20,576 nt of DNA. Source: Candidatus Parcubacteria bacterium. Lineage in GTDB: Bacteria; Patescibacteriota; Minisyncoccia; Phycocordibacterales; UBA12088. The position numbers were made by a program, and so were the translations under genes. The notes under the pieces were generated by a model. That model worked only from the letters and a program-made list of their open reading frames with translations. It was not told the origin of the DNA and made no database searches. Location of the stretch: NCBI GenBank assembly GCA_003694545.1, contig RFKD01000003.1, positions 1 to 20,576 on the forward strand. The letters are read 5' to 3'. Below, one piece after another: positions 14,035-20,576 of the stretch; position 1 is the first letter of the stretch, and every line of letters begins with the position of its first letter.

Positions 14035-15960
14035 ATGCATACCAAAGCTCAGTCCCCCTTGGGCTTGAATGAGGTGCGCTCCCGTTTTTTGGCTTTTATG
14101 CGGGAAAGGGCTCACGTCATCATCCCTTCAGCCTCTCTCTTGCCAAAAGATGATCCGACCACGCTGTTTACGGGAAGCGGAATGCAGCCTCTGGTTCCCT
14201 ATCTTCTCGGAAAGCCGCATCCTGCGGGTGGGCGCCTCGCGAACAGCCAAAAATGCTTCCGGCAAATGGACATTGAAGAGGTTGGGGACAACCGGCACAC
14301 CACCTTCTTTGAGATGCTCGGCAATTGGTCGCTGGGGGACTATTTTAAAGAGGAACAATTGCGGCAGTTCTTTACCTTTCTCACTGATCCCGAAAGTGGC
14401 CTCGGCCTTTCTCCTGAACGCTTGTATGTCACGGTCTTTGCGGGAGATACGAAGCTTGGTATCCCTAAAGACGACGAGAGTATCTCTATTTGGCAGGACA
14501 TCTTTTCCCGCGTCGGCATCACAGCGTCCGCCGTGGTGTTAGGGGATGAAGAAAACGCCGCTCAGCAGGGAATGCAGGGAGGGCGCATTTTCGCGTACGA
14601 CGCGAAAAAGAACTGGTGGTCACGCGCAGGTGTTCCGGAAGCTATGCCGCCTGGGGAACCGGGGGGACCAGATTCTGAGGTGTTTTACGATTTTGGGCCC
14701 ATTGATGAGCAAGGGAAGGAGCGGCACGATCCGGGGCGTTTTGGTCCGTACTGCCATCCCAACTGCGACTGCGGGCGCTTCGTGGAGATCGGCAATTCGG
14801 TTTTTATGGAATTCATAAAACAGGAAGACGGAACATTCGCGAAGCTTCCGCAAAAAAATGTTGACTTCGGCGGGGGATTGGAGCGGCTTACTGCCGCCGC
14901 GCAGCATCGCGCGGATGTATTTCCCTGCGCGCATGGTCCCATTATTGATATCCTTGAGTCAGAAAGCAAAAAACCCTATCGAGAAGATGAAGCTTCCACC
15001 CGCGCGATGCGCATCGTCGGGGATCATATGAAGGCTGCGGTATTTCTCATTACCGACGGAGCAATGCCGAGCAACACTGAAGCGGGATATGTCGTGCGCC
15101 GCCTTATTCGTCGAAGTGTCCGATATGCGGATACTCTCGGGCTTCCGCCTGCATTTTTAGGCCGCATTGTCGCGGTGGTCGCGCAAATGTACGCTGAGGC
15201 ATATCCTGAAGTCTACGAGCGGCAGAAGGCAACCCAACAAGCAGTGGAGGAAGAAGAACAGCGCTTCAGGACGACTCTCGCAAAGGGAATGAGACTTCTT
15301 GCACCCCACTTGCGGACGGGGAACACCATCGATGGAGAAACCGTGTTTCAACTTGTTACCACATACGGCTTTCCGCGTGAGATGATCGCCGAGATTGCCG
15401 CGGAGCATAATGCGACCATCGACGAGTCTGGTTTTGCAGAAGCAATGCAGCGGCATCGGGAGCAGTCCCGCAAAGGAGCGGAACGCAAGTTTAAAGGGGG
15501 GCTCGCCGATCACAGCGAACAAACCATCAAATACCACACCGCGACCCATCTTCTACATGCCGCCTTGCGCAAAGTGCTCGGTGAGCATGTGCTTCAGCGC
15601 GGCAGCAACATTACCGCAGAGCGTCTGCGTTTTGATTTTTCTCATCCCCAGAAGCTCACTAACGAAGAGTGCGCTCGCGTGGAAACTCTCGTTAACGAAT
15701 GGATACAAGCAGATCTTCCTGTGCGATACGAAGATCTGCCGCTTGCGCAAGCGCGCGCGCGGGGTGCCATTGGCCTTTTTGGGGAAAAGTATCCGGAAAT
15801 CGTCCGCATTTATACCATAGGCGATCCTTCCGATTCGGTCAGCATAGAATTTTGCGGAGGTCCCCATGTGGAACACACAGGTGTTCTCGGCACATTCCGC
15901 ATTGTTAAGGAAGAAGCGCTTGCGGCGGGGGTGCGAAGGATTCGCGCTGTGTTAGAATAG
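14035..15960 (+). CDS. alaS: Alanyl-tRNA synthetase lacking the C-Ala domain
   Basis: AlaRS is the class II enzyme that charges tRNA-Ala and removes mischarged Ser and Gly. The product is 641 residues, against roughly 870 in Escherichia coli. The catalytic core has GSGMQPLVPYLLG, FFEMLGNWSLGDYF (91-104) and the motif 3 GGGLERL (279-285). Cys240, Cys244 and Cys246 (CHPNCDCGRF) form a small insertion seen in some AlaRS types, probably a metal site. The editing domain is intact: H501-TAT-H505 and C607-GGP-H611. The protein ends at GVRRIRAVLE, where the coiled coil and DHHA1 (C-Ala) domain would begin. The upstream gap is 12 bases with a promoter overlapping the previous stop. The start M-HTKAQSPLG fits the family's short N-terminus. 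Confidence 0.95.
   Translation: MHTKAQSPLGLNEVRSRFLAFMRERAHVIIPSASLLPKDDPTTLFTGSGMQPLVPYLLGKPHPAGGRLANSQKCFRQMDIEEVGDNRHTTFFEMLGNWSLGDYFKEEQLRQFFTFLTDPESGLGLSPERLYVTVFAGDTKLGIPKDDESISIWQDIFSRVGITASAVVLGDEENAAQQGMQGGRIFAYDAKKNWWSRAGVPEAMPPGEPGGPDSEVFYDFGPIDEQGKERHDPGRFGPYCHPNCDCGRFVEIGNSVFMEFIKQEDGTFAKLPQKNVDFGGGLERLTAAAQHRADVFPCAHGPIIDILESESKKPYREDEASTRAMRIVGDHMKAAVFLITDGAMPSNTEAGYVVRRLIRRSVRYADTLGLPPAFLGRIVAVVAQMYAEAYPEVYERQKATQQAVEEEEQRFRTTLAKGMRLLAPHLRTGNTIDGETVFQLVTTYGFPREMIAEIAAEHNATIDESGFAEAMQRHREQSRKGAERKFKGGLADHSEQTIKYHTATHLLHAALRKVLGEHVLQRGSNITAERLRFDFSHPQKLTNEECARVETLVNEWIQADLPVRYEDLPLAQARARGAIGLFGEKYPEIVRIYTIGDPSDSVSIEFCGGPHVEHTGVLGTFRIVKEEALAAGVRRIRAVLE
15950..15958 (+). promoter_or_regulatory. 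Extended -10 element before the PilM-like gene
   Basis: TGT followed by TAGAAT (five of six consensus positions) overlaps the alaS stop codon and ends 10 bases before ATG 15969. A short G-run at 15960-15964 lies 4 bases before the ATG and could also act as a weak ribosome binding site. Confidence 0.45.
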
Positions 15961-15968
15961 GGGGTGCC

Positions 15969-17120
15969 ATGAGCAGTTCGTTTCGCGCCACACTTCGCTT
16001 GCCTCGTCTCTCTGATCGCGCTACCAACCCGCTTTCTACGGCATTTGCATCCGTGGGGAGCCGTTCAGCGTCGTACGCGTGCTTGTTGGAGGCGCAACCA
16101 GAACCACGTTTTGCGCGTCTCCATGAGCCTCCTTTGTTGTCTTGGAGTACGCTACTTACACAAAAAACACCCAAGCCCGTTGTTGTGGCCAGCATGCTTT
16201 TCACAAGAATTGCTCAAACAGTTCCCCCTTCCCAAAAAATAAAAAAGCCAGCAACTCTGCTGTATCTTCCCAGCGTTTGCAACGAAGTTGTTGATTACCT
16301 CTCGACTACTTTTGCGCGTCCGCAACCCTTTTCACCTGATCTTGTCGAGACGCTTACACAAACACACCCGCCCGATACACGCCACGCCAGCGCTACGACT
16401 TCTGTTGTTGGGGTAGAAGCCAACGGATATCTCGTAGACCGAGACGCTGAGGGGACAATATCTTCTCTTGCCGTTCTCCAACTCCAGACGAACATCGAGC
16501 GGGATCTGGCGGCTCTCGTCGAAGAAAGCCGCTCAAGGATCTTTGCTGGTAACCTGCAGGTCATCACACCGGCTCGGTGTGTCTTCGTCCTTTCTCCTTA
16601 CCTATCGCAAGCCCGCCACGGCAACTCATTGTTGTGGGTTTGGTTTGATTTTGATGTTGTTCGCACTTACCTATGGGAAGGTGGGGCACTCATCGCAATC
16701 CATTCTTTTCCAAATTTAGGATTGATTTCCTTCGTGGAGACTTTGTCGAAAAAGCTTTTTCCGCAACTTGACGATGTGTTTTGGCATGATCAAACGTATC
16801 GGCCCAAAGGCGCAGCTGCGTCTTTAAGCGAAAGTGTGGCCACGAGCTTTGCGCAATGGATAGAGCAAAGTGTTCCCAACCTTATTCCAAAAGAGCATAA
16901 TGGGCCCCTTGTGTTTGTTGCTCCGTCCGTTTTTTGGGAACGAGTGGGGACTATGGCACTTTCTCGTATTTCCGAGTATACGCTGTATACTCCTCGACGG
17001 CTTCTTGCCGCTTCTCCTGCTACCCATCACCTCCGTCATACATACACCCCGCTCTTTCAAGAACCCCCCCTTGCGCTTATAGCGCAGCTCAGTACAACTT
17101 CTTTGCTGTATGCCGCGTAA
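15969..17120 (+). CDS. Divergent PilM/FtsA-like actin-fold protein
   Basis: The product has 383 residues and no transmembrane helix. Residues 145-170 (VVGVEANGYLVDRD) and 222-263 (WVWFDFDVVRTYLWEGGALI, then SFPNLGLISFVETLSKKL) have the strand-turn-strand spacing and the following helix of the ASKHA ATPase fold as found in PilM and FtsA. The usual Gly of the phosphate loop is replaced (FDFDVV instead of D-x-G), so ATP binding may be lost. The first 100 residues are Arg/Pro/Ser-rich and vary in type. It is followed, with an 11-base overlap, by a membrane protein with a baseplate-J-like domain, an arrangement that fits a PilM-PilN type pair. The assignment is inferred from pattern and neighbourhood; treat it as a hypothesis. 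Confidence 0.5.
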   Translation: MSSSFRATLRLPRLSDRATNPLSTAFASVGSRSASYACLLEAQPEPRFARLHEPPLLSWSTLLTQKTPKPVVVASMLFTRIAQTVPPSQKIKKPATLLYLPSVCNEVVDYLSTTFARPQPFSPDLVETLTQTHPPDTRHASATTSVVGVEANGYLVDRDAEGTISSLAVLQLQTNIERDLAALVEESRSRIFAGNLQVITPARCVFVLSPYLSQARHGNSLLWVWFDFDVVRTYLWEGGALIAIHSFPNLGLISFVETLSKKLFPQLDDVFWHDQTYRPKGAAASLSESVATSFAQWIEQSVPNLIPKEHNGPLVFVAPSVFWERVGTMALSRISEYTLYTPRRLLAASPATHHLRHTYTPLFQEPPLALIAQLSTTSLLYAA

Positions 17121-18507
17121 AGTAGACGGGATCACTGCTTCGACCCGCAAGACGGGTCCTGTGAGGCGTCTTGAGCCGCACCTCGCATCCCCCGCGGCGC
17201 CCAGAGGCTCCTTTGCGCCGCGCGCACCGCAATTCCGCTCACCAGCTTCTCCTTCAGCTTCTCACAAACCAAACAAAACAGTAGTCCGTGCGCCCAGTGA
17301 CGCTTCTTCCTTCGGCCCTCCCTCTTTGTCGTCTCCGCAAGCGCGACCTTTTTCTCTGCCCGAGCGCGGCAAAGGGAAGGGCTGGCGGTTCTTAGCCATA
17401 GTCGTCGCTGTTTTTGTTGCCACAGTTGGGGGTTTGCATTTTTTGCATCGCGCATGGGTTTCCGTGACATTTGAAGACCAAATTCTGCAACAAACTCTCT
17501 CTCTTCCTGCGGCACTCAACGAACAATCAACCAAAACCATTCTTCAGCTAGTGCAAGCAGAAGTAACTACCGACACGGTTCTCGAAGCGCAGGGGACCAC
17601 ACACCAAGAATCTCCTGCGCGCGGCAAGATTGAAATTCGCAACTACTGGAGCAAAAACTCCCTGCCGCTTGTTCGTCGATCGCGATTTGAAGACCCAAAC
17701 GGTACTGTTTTTCGGACCCAAGAATCTGTGGAAGTTCCCGGCTACTCGCAATCTGCAACGGGAGACATTGTGCCGGGAACCACTACTGTGGAAGTAGTTG
17801 CAGACAAGGCCGGTCCTATCGGCAACATCCAAAAGGGAACGCCGCTTTTGCTTCCCGCCTTTGAAGGCAAGCCTCAATATGACCGAATGGGCGCAATAGC
17901 CACAGAAGATTTTACCGGCGGATTTGCGGGAGAAGTTCCTCGTGTCAACGAGGAAGCGCTTGCCACTCTTATCGAAAGAGAAACTGCGAAGATACGCAAG
18001 CAAGCCTCTGAATTGCCAGAAGTAGCGCGATCCATTCCGCCGGGTTTTCGTCTGGCGCAGCAGGAGCCCAAGGTACGGCTTATCTCCCATTCTTTCCATC
18101 CGCTGAGTGGCGGGAGCGCTCGTGTGTCGCTTCGCTTTTCTGTTGAAGTATACGCGTTTGACCCTGTAGCAGTAGTTTCTGCGGCTTTTGCTTCCTCGCC
18201 TCCACAAACCAACATACTGCCGTCGTCGGTTGAAGTGATGATTAATGACGAAACAGTGACCGTAAGCGCTTTGGCCCGCGTGGCATTGAAGCCCGAAACT
18301 ATAGCCGAAAAAACAGTAGGTCTTCTCAAGGAAGAAGCCGCAAGGCAGTTAAGCGCCCTTCCTTTTGCGCAGGAAACACGGGTAAGCATATTTCCTTTCT
18401 GGCGCCAGCGTCTGCCTGCTCGTTCTGAGCGAATCACCGTGACGGTAGTCTACATAACAGAAGATCAAAAGGGAGGGGGAGTTGACAATACTCCTTCTGT
18501 GCGTTAG
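17110..18507 (+). CDS. Single-pass membrane protein with baseplate-J-like domain
   Basis: The product has 465 residues. A 90-residue basic, Pro/Ser/Ala-rich N-terminal tail faces the cytosol. A helix at about 92-113 (FLAIVVAVFVATVGGL) crosses the membrane, and the rest is outside. Residues 170-275 (ARGKIEIRNYWS, TVFRTQESVEVPGY, VPGTTTVEVVADKAGPIGNI, FTGGFAGEVP) match the pattern I know as a baseplate J/gp47-like domain of CPR surface proteins. After it come a helical linker and beta-rich segments (SARVSLRFSVEVYAF, ERITVTVVYI). The start ATG lies within the upstream gene, consistent with coupled expression. With the preceding PilM-like protein it may form a cytosol-membrane-surface unit, analogous to PilM-PilN of type IV pili. 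Function unknown. Confidence 0.7.
   Translation: MPRKVDGITASTRKTGPVRRLEPHLASPAAPRGSFAPRAPQFRSPASPSASHKPNKTVVRAPSDASSFGPPSLSSPQARPFSLPERGKGKGWRFLAIVVAVFVATVGGLHFLHRAWVSVTFEDQILQQTLSLPAALNEQSTKTILQLVQAEVTTDTVLEAQGTTHQESPARGKIEIRNYWSKNSLPLVRRSRFEDPNGTVFRTQESVEVPGYSQSATGDIVPGTTTVEVVADKAGPIGNIQKGTPLLLPAFEGKPQYDRMGAIATEDFTGGFAGEVPRVNEEALATLIERETAKIRKQASELPEVARSIPPGFRLAQQEPKVRLISHSFHPLSGGSARVSLRFSVEVYAFDPVAVVSAAFASSPPQTNILPSSVEVMINDETVTVSALARVALKPETIAEKTVGLLKEEAARQLSALPFAQETRVSIFPFWRQRLPARSERITVTVVYITEDQKGGGVDNTPSVR
18482..18487 (+). promoter_or_regulatory. TTGACA -35-like element before the infA operon
   Basis: A perfect TTGACA occurs 64 bases before infA. With a 17-base spacer the -10 position reads TAGTGT (three of six), so the promoter is incomplete by eye. 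It lies inside the end of the upstream gene. Confidence 0.3.
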
Positions 18508-18514
18508 TGTGTTA

Positions 18515-18539
18515 CGCACAGCTCACTAAAGAGCTGGCG
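18515..18539 (+). promoter_or_regulatory. Stem-loop in the infA leader
   Basis: CGC-A-CAGCTC pairs with GAGCTG-GCG around an ACTAAA loop: nine pairs with one bulged A. It sits 12 bases before ATG 18552 and has no U-tract, so it is not an intrinsic terminator. It could affect translation of infA; this is inference from the fold alone. Confidence 0.35.
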
Positions 18540-18551
18540 CTGTTAGTTATT

Positions 18552-18782
18552 ATGCCTTCCCCCAACGAGCAACAAGCGGTCGACGGTGTGGTCGTCGAAG
18601 CGTTGCCGGATGGTTTATTTCGTGTGGAAGTCAAAGAGGGGGAGCCGCCAATCCTTGCGTATCTTGGGGGCAAGATGCGCTACCATAAGATCCGAGTTTT
18701 GGTTGGAGACAAAGTAAGCGTGGTCCTGGATCCCTATGGTGGTAGAGCACGGATCGTGCGGCGGCACCTCGAAAGATCTTGA
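18552..18782 (+). CDS. infA: Translation initiation factor IF-1
   Basis: IF-1 occupies the ribosomal A site during initiation and assists IF-2 and IF-3. The product has 76 residues, close to the usual 72. The OB-fold is clear: VDGVVVEALPDGLFRVEV, then GKMRYHKIRVLVGDKVSVVL, then PYGGRARIVRR. The usual HISGKMR reads YLGGKMR here. A frame from an in-frame GTG at 18507 would add 15 residues absent from the family, so ATG 18552 is preferred. It heads the infA-rpmJ-rpsM-rpsK-rpsD-rpoA block, with rpmJ 41 bases downstream. In many bacteria secY, adk and map precede infA; here they do not. Confidence 0.95.
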   Translation: MPSPNEQQAVDGVVVEALPDGLFRVEVKEGEPPILAYLGGKMRYHKIRVLVGDKVSVVLDPYGGRARIVRRHLERS

Positions 18783-18823
18783 GGGTCATTGGTTTGTTTA
18801 CTCGTTTGTGTCGTGTTTTTATT

Positions 18824-18940
18824 ATGAAGGTGAAATCTTCCGTTAAAAAACGAAGCCCCGATGATAAGATTGTCCGCCGCCGCGGACGCTTGTTTGTCAT
18901 TAACAAGCGCAACCCCCGTCACAAACAAAGGCAAGGGTAA
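18824..18940 (+). CDS. rpmJ: 50S ribosomal protein L36, cysteine-free form
   Basis: The product has 38 residues. It begins MKVKSSVKKRS and ends NPRHKQRQG, the standard L36 pattern. The four-residue zinc ligand set (three Cys and one His) of the C+ form is missing; Ser, Pro and Asp stand where the first pair would be (KRSPDDKIV). This is a C- variant that does not bind zinc. It lies between infA and rpsM, the conserved position. The start ATG is supported by the family N-terminus; no clear ribosome binding site is seen. Confidence 0.94.
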   Translation: MKVKSSVKKRSPDDKIVRRRGRLFVINKRNPRHKQRQG

Positions 18941-18957
18941 GGACGAGAAGCATAGGT

Positions 18958-19344
18958 ATGCCAATGCGTGTTGCTGGAGTAACAATCCCTGACGGAAAGC
19001 GATTATTTGTCGCTTTGCGCCGCGTATACGGAATTGGGAAAGCGCGTGCGCTTGCGGCGCTCCATCAGGCCTCAGTGGATCCCTACAAGCGAGTGGAAGA
19101 TCTTACTCCAGAAGAAGAAGCGGCTGTGCGCACAGCCGTTGAATCCTTTGCCCCTCTCGAGGGAGACCTCAAGCGTGAGATTTCTGCAAATATTCGCCGG
19201 CTTAAAGATACTCAATCGTATCGTGGCTTGCGCCATGCTCGAGGACTACCGGTACGCGGTCAGCGAACAAAGACAAACGCCCGCACCCGCAAGGGTCCGC
19301 GCAAGACAATGACCTCCGGTCGGCGTAAGGTTGAAAAGAAATAG
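18958..19344 (+). CDS. rpsM: 30S ribosomal protein S13
   Basis: S13 lies in the head of the 30S subunit and contacts the P-site tRNA and the 50S subunit. The product has 128 residues. MPMRVAGVTIPDGKRL is the S13 start, RRVYGIGKARA is the helix-hairpin region, and LKREISANIRRLKDTQSYRG, RHARGLPVRGQRTKTNARTR and KGPRKT are the conserved C-terminal blocks. The tail ends in Lys-rich VEKK. A second ATG at 18964 (MRVAGV) is possible; MPMR at the start is common in CPR by my recollection. Spacing to rpmJ is 17 bases. Confidence 0.97.
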   Translation: MPMRVAGVTIPDGKRLFVALRRVYGIGKARALAALHQASVDPYKRVEDLTPEEEAAVRTAVESFAPLEGDLKREISANIRRLKDTQSYRGLRHARGLPVRGQRTKTNARTRKGPRKTMTSGRRKVEKK

Positions 19345-19349
19345 CAGAC

Positions 19350-19355
19350 TATATT
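19350..19355 (+). promoter_or_regulatory. Possible -10 element before rpsK
   Basis: TATATT (five of six consensus positions) ends 10 bases before the rpsK ATG at 19366. There is no well-placed -35. It would give an internal, leaderless transcript within the operon. Confidence 0.3.
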
Positions 19356-19365
19356 TGTTGACGGT

Positions 19366-19800
19366 ATGGGGAAAAAGCGCATCACACGCAAAGGAGCCGC
19401 TTCTGTAGATCAAGGGTTGCGCGCTCGCCTCCTCTCTCGGGCGTCAAAACTTCATTTGGACCGAGGGGTCCTTACCATAGTTGCCTCGTTCAACAACACA
19501 ATTGTCTCGCTTGCCGACTTAGCAGGCAATGTTGTGGTGCAAGCATCAGCTGGATCGCTTGGATTCAAAGGAACCCGCAAGAGCACCCCGTACGCCGCAG
19601 CAAAGGCTGGCGAAGTAGTTGGGGAGCGGGCTAAACAAATGGGAGTAAAGGAAGTGAAGGTGATCATCAAAGGAGCCGGAGCAGGAAGAGAATCAGCGCT
19701 TCGTTCCTTTTTGGCGTTTGGGATAGATGTGGTAAGCATTGAAGACCGAACCCCAATTCCTCACAATGGCCCCCGCCCGCGAAAGCCACGCCGCGTGTAG
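19366..19800 (+). CDS. rpsK: 30S ribosomal protein S11
   Basis: S11 sits on the 30S platform near the E site. The product has 144 residues, longer than the usual 128 because of a basic N-terminal extension (MGKKRITRKGAA). The core is standard: VLTIVASFNNTIVSLADLAG, GFKGTRKSTPYAAA, then KVIIKGAGAGRESALR, and the closing TPIPHNGPRPRKPRRV. The usual HNGCRPPKKRRV end is slightly altered (PRPRKP). The gap to rpsM is 21 bases and carries a possible -10. Confidence 0.97.
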   Translation: MGKKRITRKGAASVDQGLRARLLSRASKLHLDRGVLTIVASFNNTIVSLADLAGNVVVQASAGSLGFKGTRKSTPYAAAKAGEVVGERAKQMGVKEVKVIIKGAGAGRESALRSFLAFGIDVVSIEDRTPIPHNGPRPRKPRRV

Positions 19801-19830
19801 GAGGGAAAAATCTTAAATGTAGTTTACTGT

Positions 19831-20445
19831 ATGAAGTTAAGTCCTAAATTCAAAGTGTGCCGCCGCCTCGGCCCTTTTGTTTTGGAACAGTGTCAAACAC
19901 CGCGCTTTGAGATATCCGCCTCCCGTAAGGGGGTGAAGGTGCGCAAACATGGAAGCGGACGCCCTTCCACCTACGGCTTGCAACTTCTGGAAAAACAACG
20001 CGTCCGCGTCTTTTATGGCGTCAGCGAGCGCCAATTGCGGGTGTACGTCCGCCGCGCACTGGCACAAAAGCAAGTGGTTCCTCTCAATGCTCTCTTAGAT
20101 CAGCTGGAGCGTCGCCTGGATAATGTAGTGTATCGTGTCGGGTTGGCACCGACGCGCCGCGCCGCACGCCAAATGGTCTCCCACGGGCACATCACGGTGA
20201 ATGGCAGGAAGGTAACCATTCCTTCCTATCAGATTACTCCGGGGGATGTGGTGAGTGTTCGACAGGGTAGTCGCGCTCGAACACTGTTCTCGCAAATCAA
20301 AGAAAATCCGCCAACCACCACTCCTCCCGCCTGGCTCCAGTTCGACTTCACCTCGCTTGAAGGAAGCGTAATAGGCGTGCCGACCCCTGAAGTGGTTGAC
20401 CTGCCATTCCAATTGGGGCAAGTCATTGAGTTTTACAGTCGCTAA
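19831..20445 (+). CDS. rpsD: 30S ribosomal protein S4
   Basis: S4 is a primary 16S rRNA-binding protein that starts assembly of the 30S body; in some bacteria it also represses its operon. The product has 204 residues. The N-terminus MKLSPKFKVCRRLG, unlike the zinc-binding CxxC form, has only Cys10. GSGRPSTYGLQLLEKQRVR, then LDQLERRLDNVVYRVGLA with ARQMVSHGHITVNGRKV, is the S4 RNA-binding domain. The C-terminus FQLGQVIEFYSR is typical. AGGAGG at 19798-19803 lies about 28 bases before the ATG, too far to serve it; a start-stop pair ATG-TAG at 19817-19822 lies between. Only ATG 19831 fits this frame. Confidence 0.97.
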   Translation: MKLSPKFKVCRRLGPFVLEQCQTPRFEISASRKGVKVRKHGSGRPSTYGLQLLEKQRVRVFYGVSERQLRVYVRRALAQKQVVPLNALLDQLERRLDNVVYRVGLAPTRRAARQMVSHGHITVNGRKVTIPSYQITPGDVVSVRQGSRARTLFSQIKENPPTTTPPAWLQFDFTSLEGSVIGVPTPEVVDLPFQLGQVIEFYSR

Positions 20446-20475
20446 AATTATTAGCTCCATTCTCGTCGATTTCTT

Positions 20476-20576
20476 ATGGATGTCACTATCACACTTCCTT
20501 CCCGCCCCCGTGTCGTTGAAGACAAAGGCGTCTTTGGCGTCTTTGAAATCGATAATCTCTACCCCGGCTACGGACA
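20476..20576 (+). CDS. rpoA: DNA-directed RNA polymerase subunit alpha (start only)
   Basis: From ATG 20476 only 33 residues are in the window. They read MDVTITLPSRPRV, then GVFGVFEIDNLYPGYG, matching the start of the alpha N-terminal domain, which dimerises to seed RNA polymerase assembly. Its place right after rpsD is the conserved order. The gene continues past the right edge. Confidence 0.92.
   Translation, partial: MDVTITLPSRPRVVEDKGVFGVFEIDNLYPGYG

Noticed and set aside
1..20576. CRISPR arrays, insertion sequences, prophage
   Set aside because: No direct-repeat series, terminal inverted repeats or transposase motifs were seen; the Cas4-like nuclease has no cas1 or cas2 near it.

Overview
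The window reads as a piece of a Candidate Phyla Radiation (Patescibacteria) chromosome, most likely a Parcubacteria-type lineage. The evidence is gene content and gene shape, not a database match. It holds short or cysteine-free ribosomal proteins (L36, S4), an alanyl-tRNA synthetase that stops after its editing domain, a DUF5671-like membrane protein, a DUF7282-like secreted domain, a PilM/FtsA-like protein next to a membrane protein with a baseplate-J-like domain, and a sigma-region-4/HARE-HTH protein. By eye the base composition is a little over half G+C. Every supported gene is on the + strand, packing is very tight, and no stretch over 300 bases lacks a gene (the longest gap, about 136 bases, is at 6604-6739). 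No tRNA, rRNA, insertion sequence, CRISPR array or phage module was seen.

Layout. 1-2985: tail of an unidentified membrane protein, a flavodoxin-fold quinone reductase, the ribosome-associated ATPase YchF, and a five-helix membrane protein with a soluble tail. 3032-6603: leucyl-tRNA synthetase, then a sigma-region-4/HARE-HTH DNA-binding protein with the clearest promoter of the window. 6740-10195: a large membrane protein of T4SS-associated type without a partner ATPase, the peptidoglycan terminase MltG, and the tRNA thiolase MnmA. 10192-14022: an ATP-cone/Mrr-like nuclease, a DUF7282-like anchored protein, MgtC, a Cas4/RecB-like nuclease overlapping a one-domain DNA alkyltransferase, and a SurA-N-like protein. 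14035-18507: AlaS, then the PilM-like/baseplate-J-like pair. 18552 to the end: infA, rpmJ, rpsM, rpsK, rpsD and the start of rpoA, the conserved end of the ribosomal protein operons.

How the genes fit together. Much of the window serves translation (YchF, LeuS, MnmA, AlaS, IF-1, L36, S13, S11, S4) and transcription (RpoA, sigma-like regulator). A smaller group concerns DNA repair or defence (two PD-(D/E)XK nucleases and an alkyltransferase), linked by start/stop overlaps. The rest is envelope biology (MltG, MgtC, SurA-N-like, PilM-like/baseplate-J-like pair, T4SS-associated membrane protein). A recurring feature is a good -10 hexamer, often an extended TGn -10, only 7-11 bases before the start codon, which points to frequent leaderless mRNAs. 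I see no undescribed system I can prove. The best candidates for follow-up are the sigma4-HARE regulator, the PilM-like/baseplate-J-like pair, the nuclease/alkyltransferase overlap and the leaderless promoter pattern.
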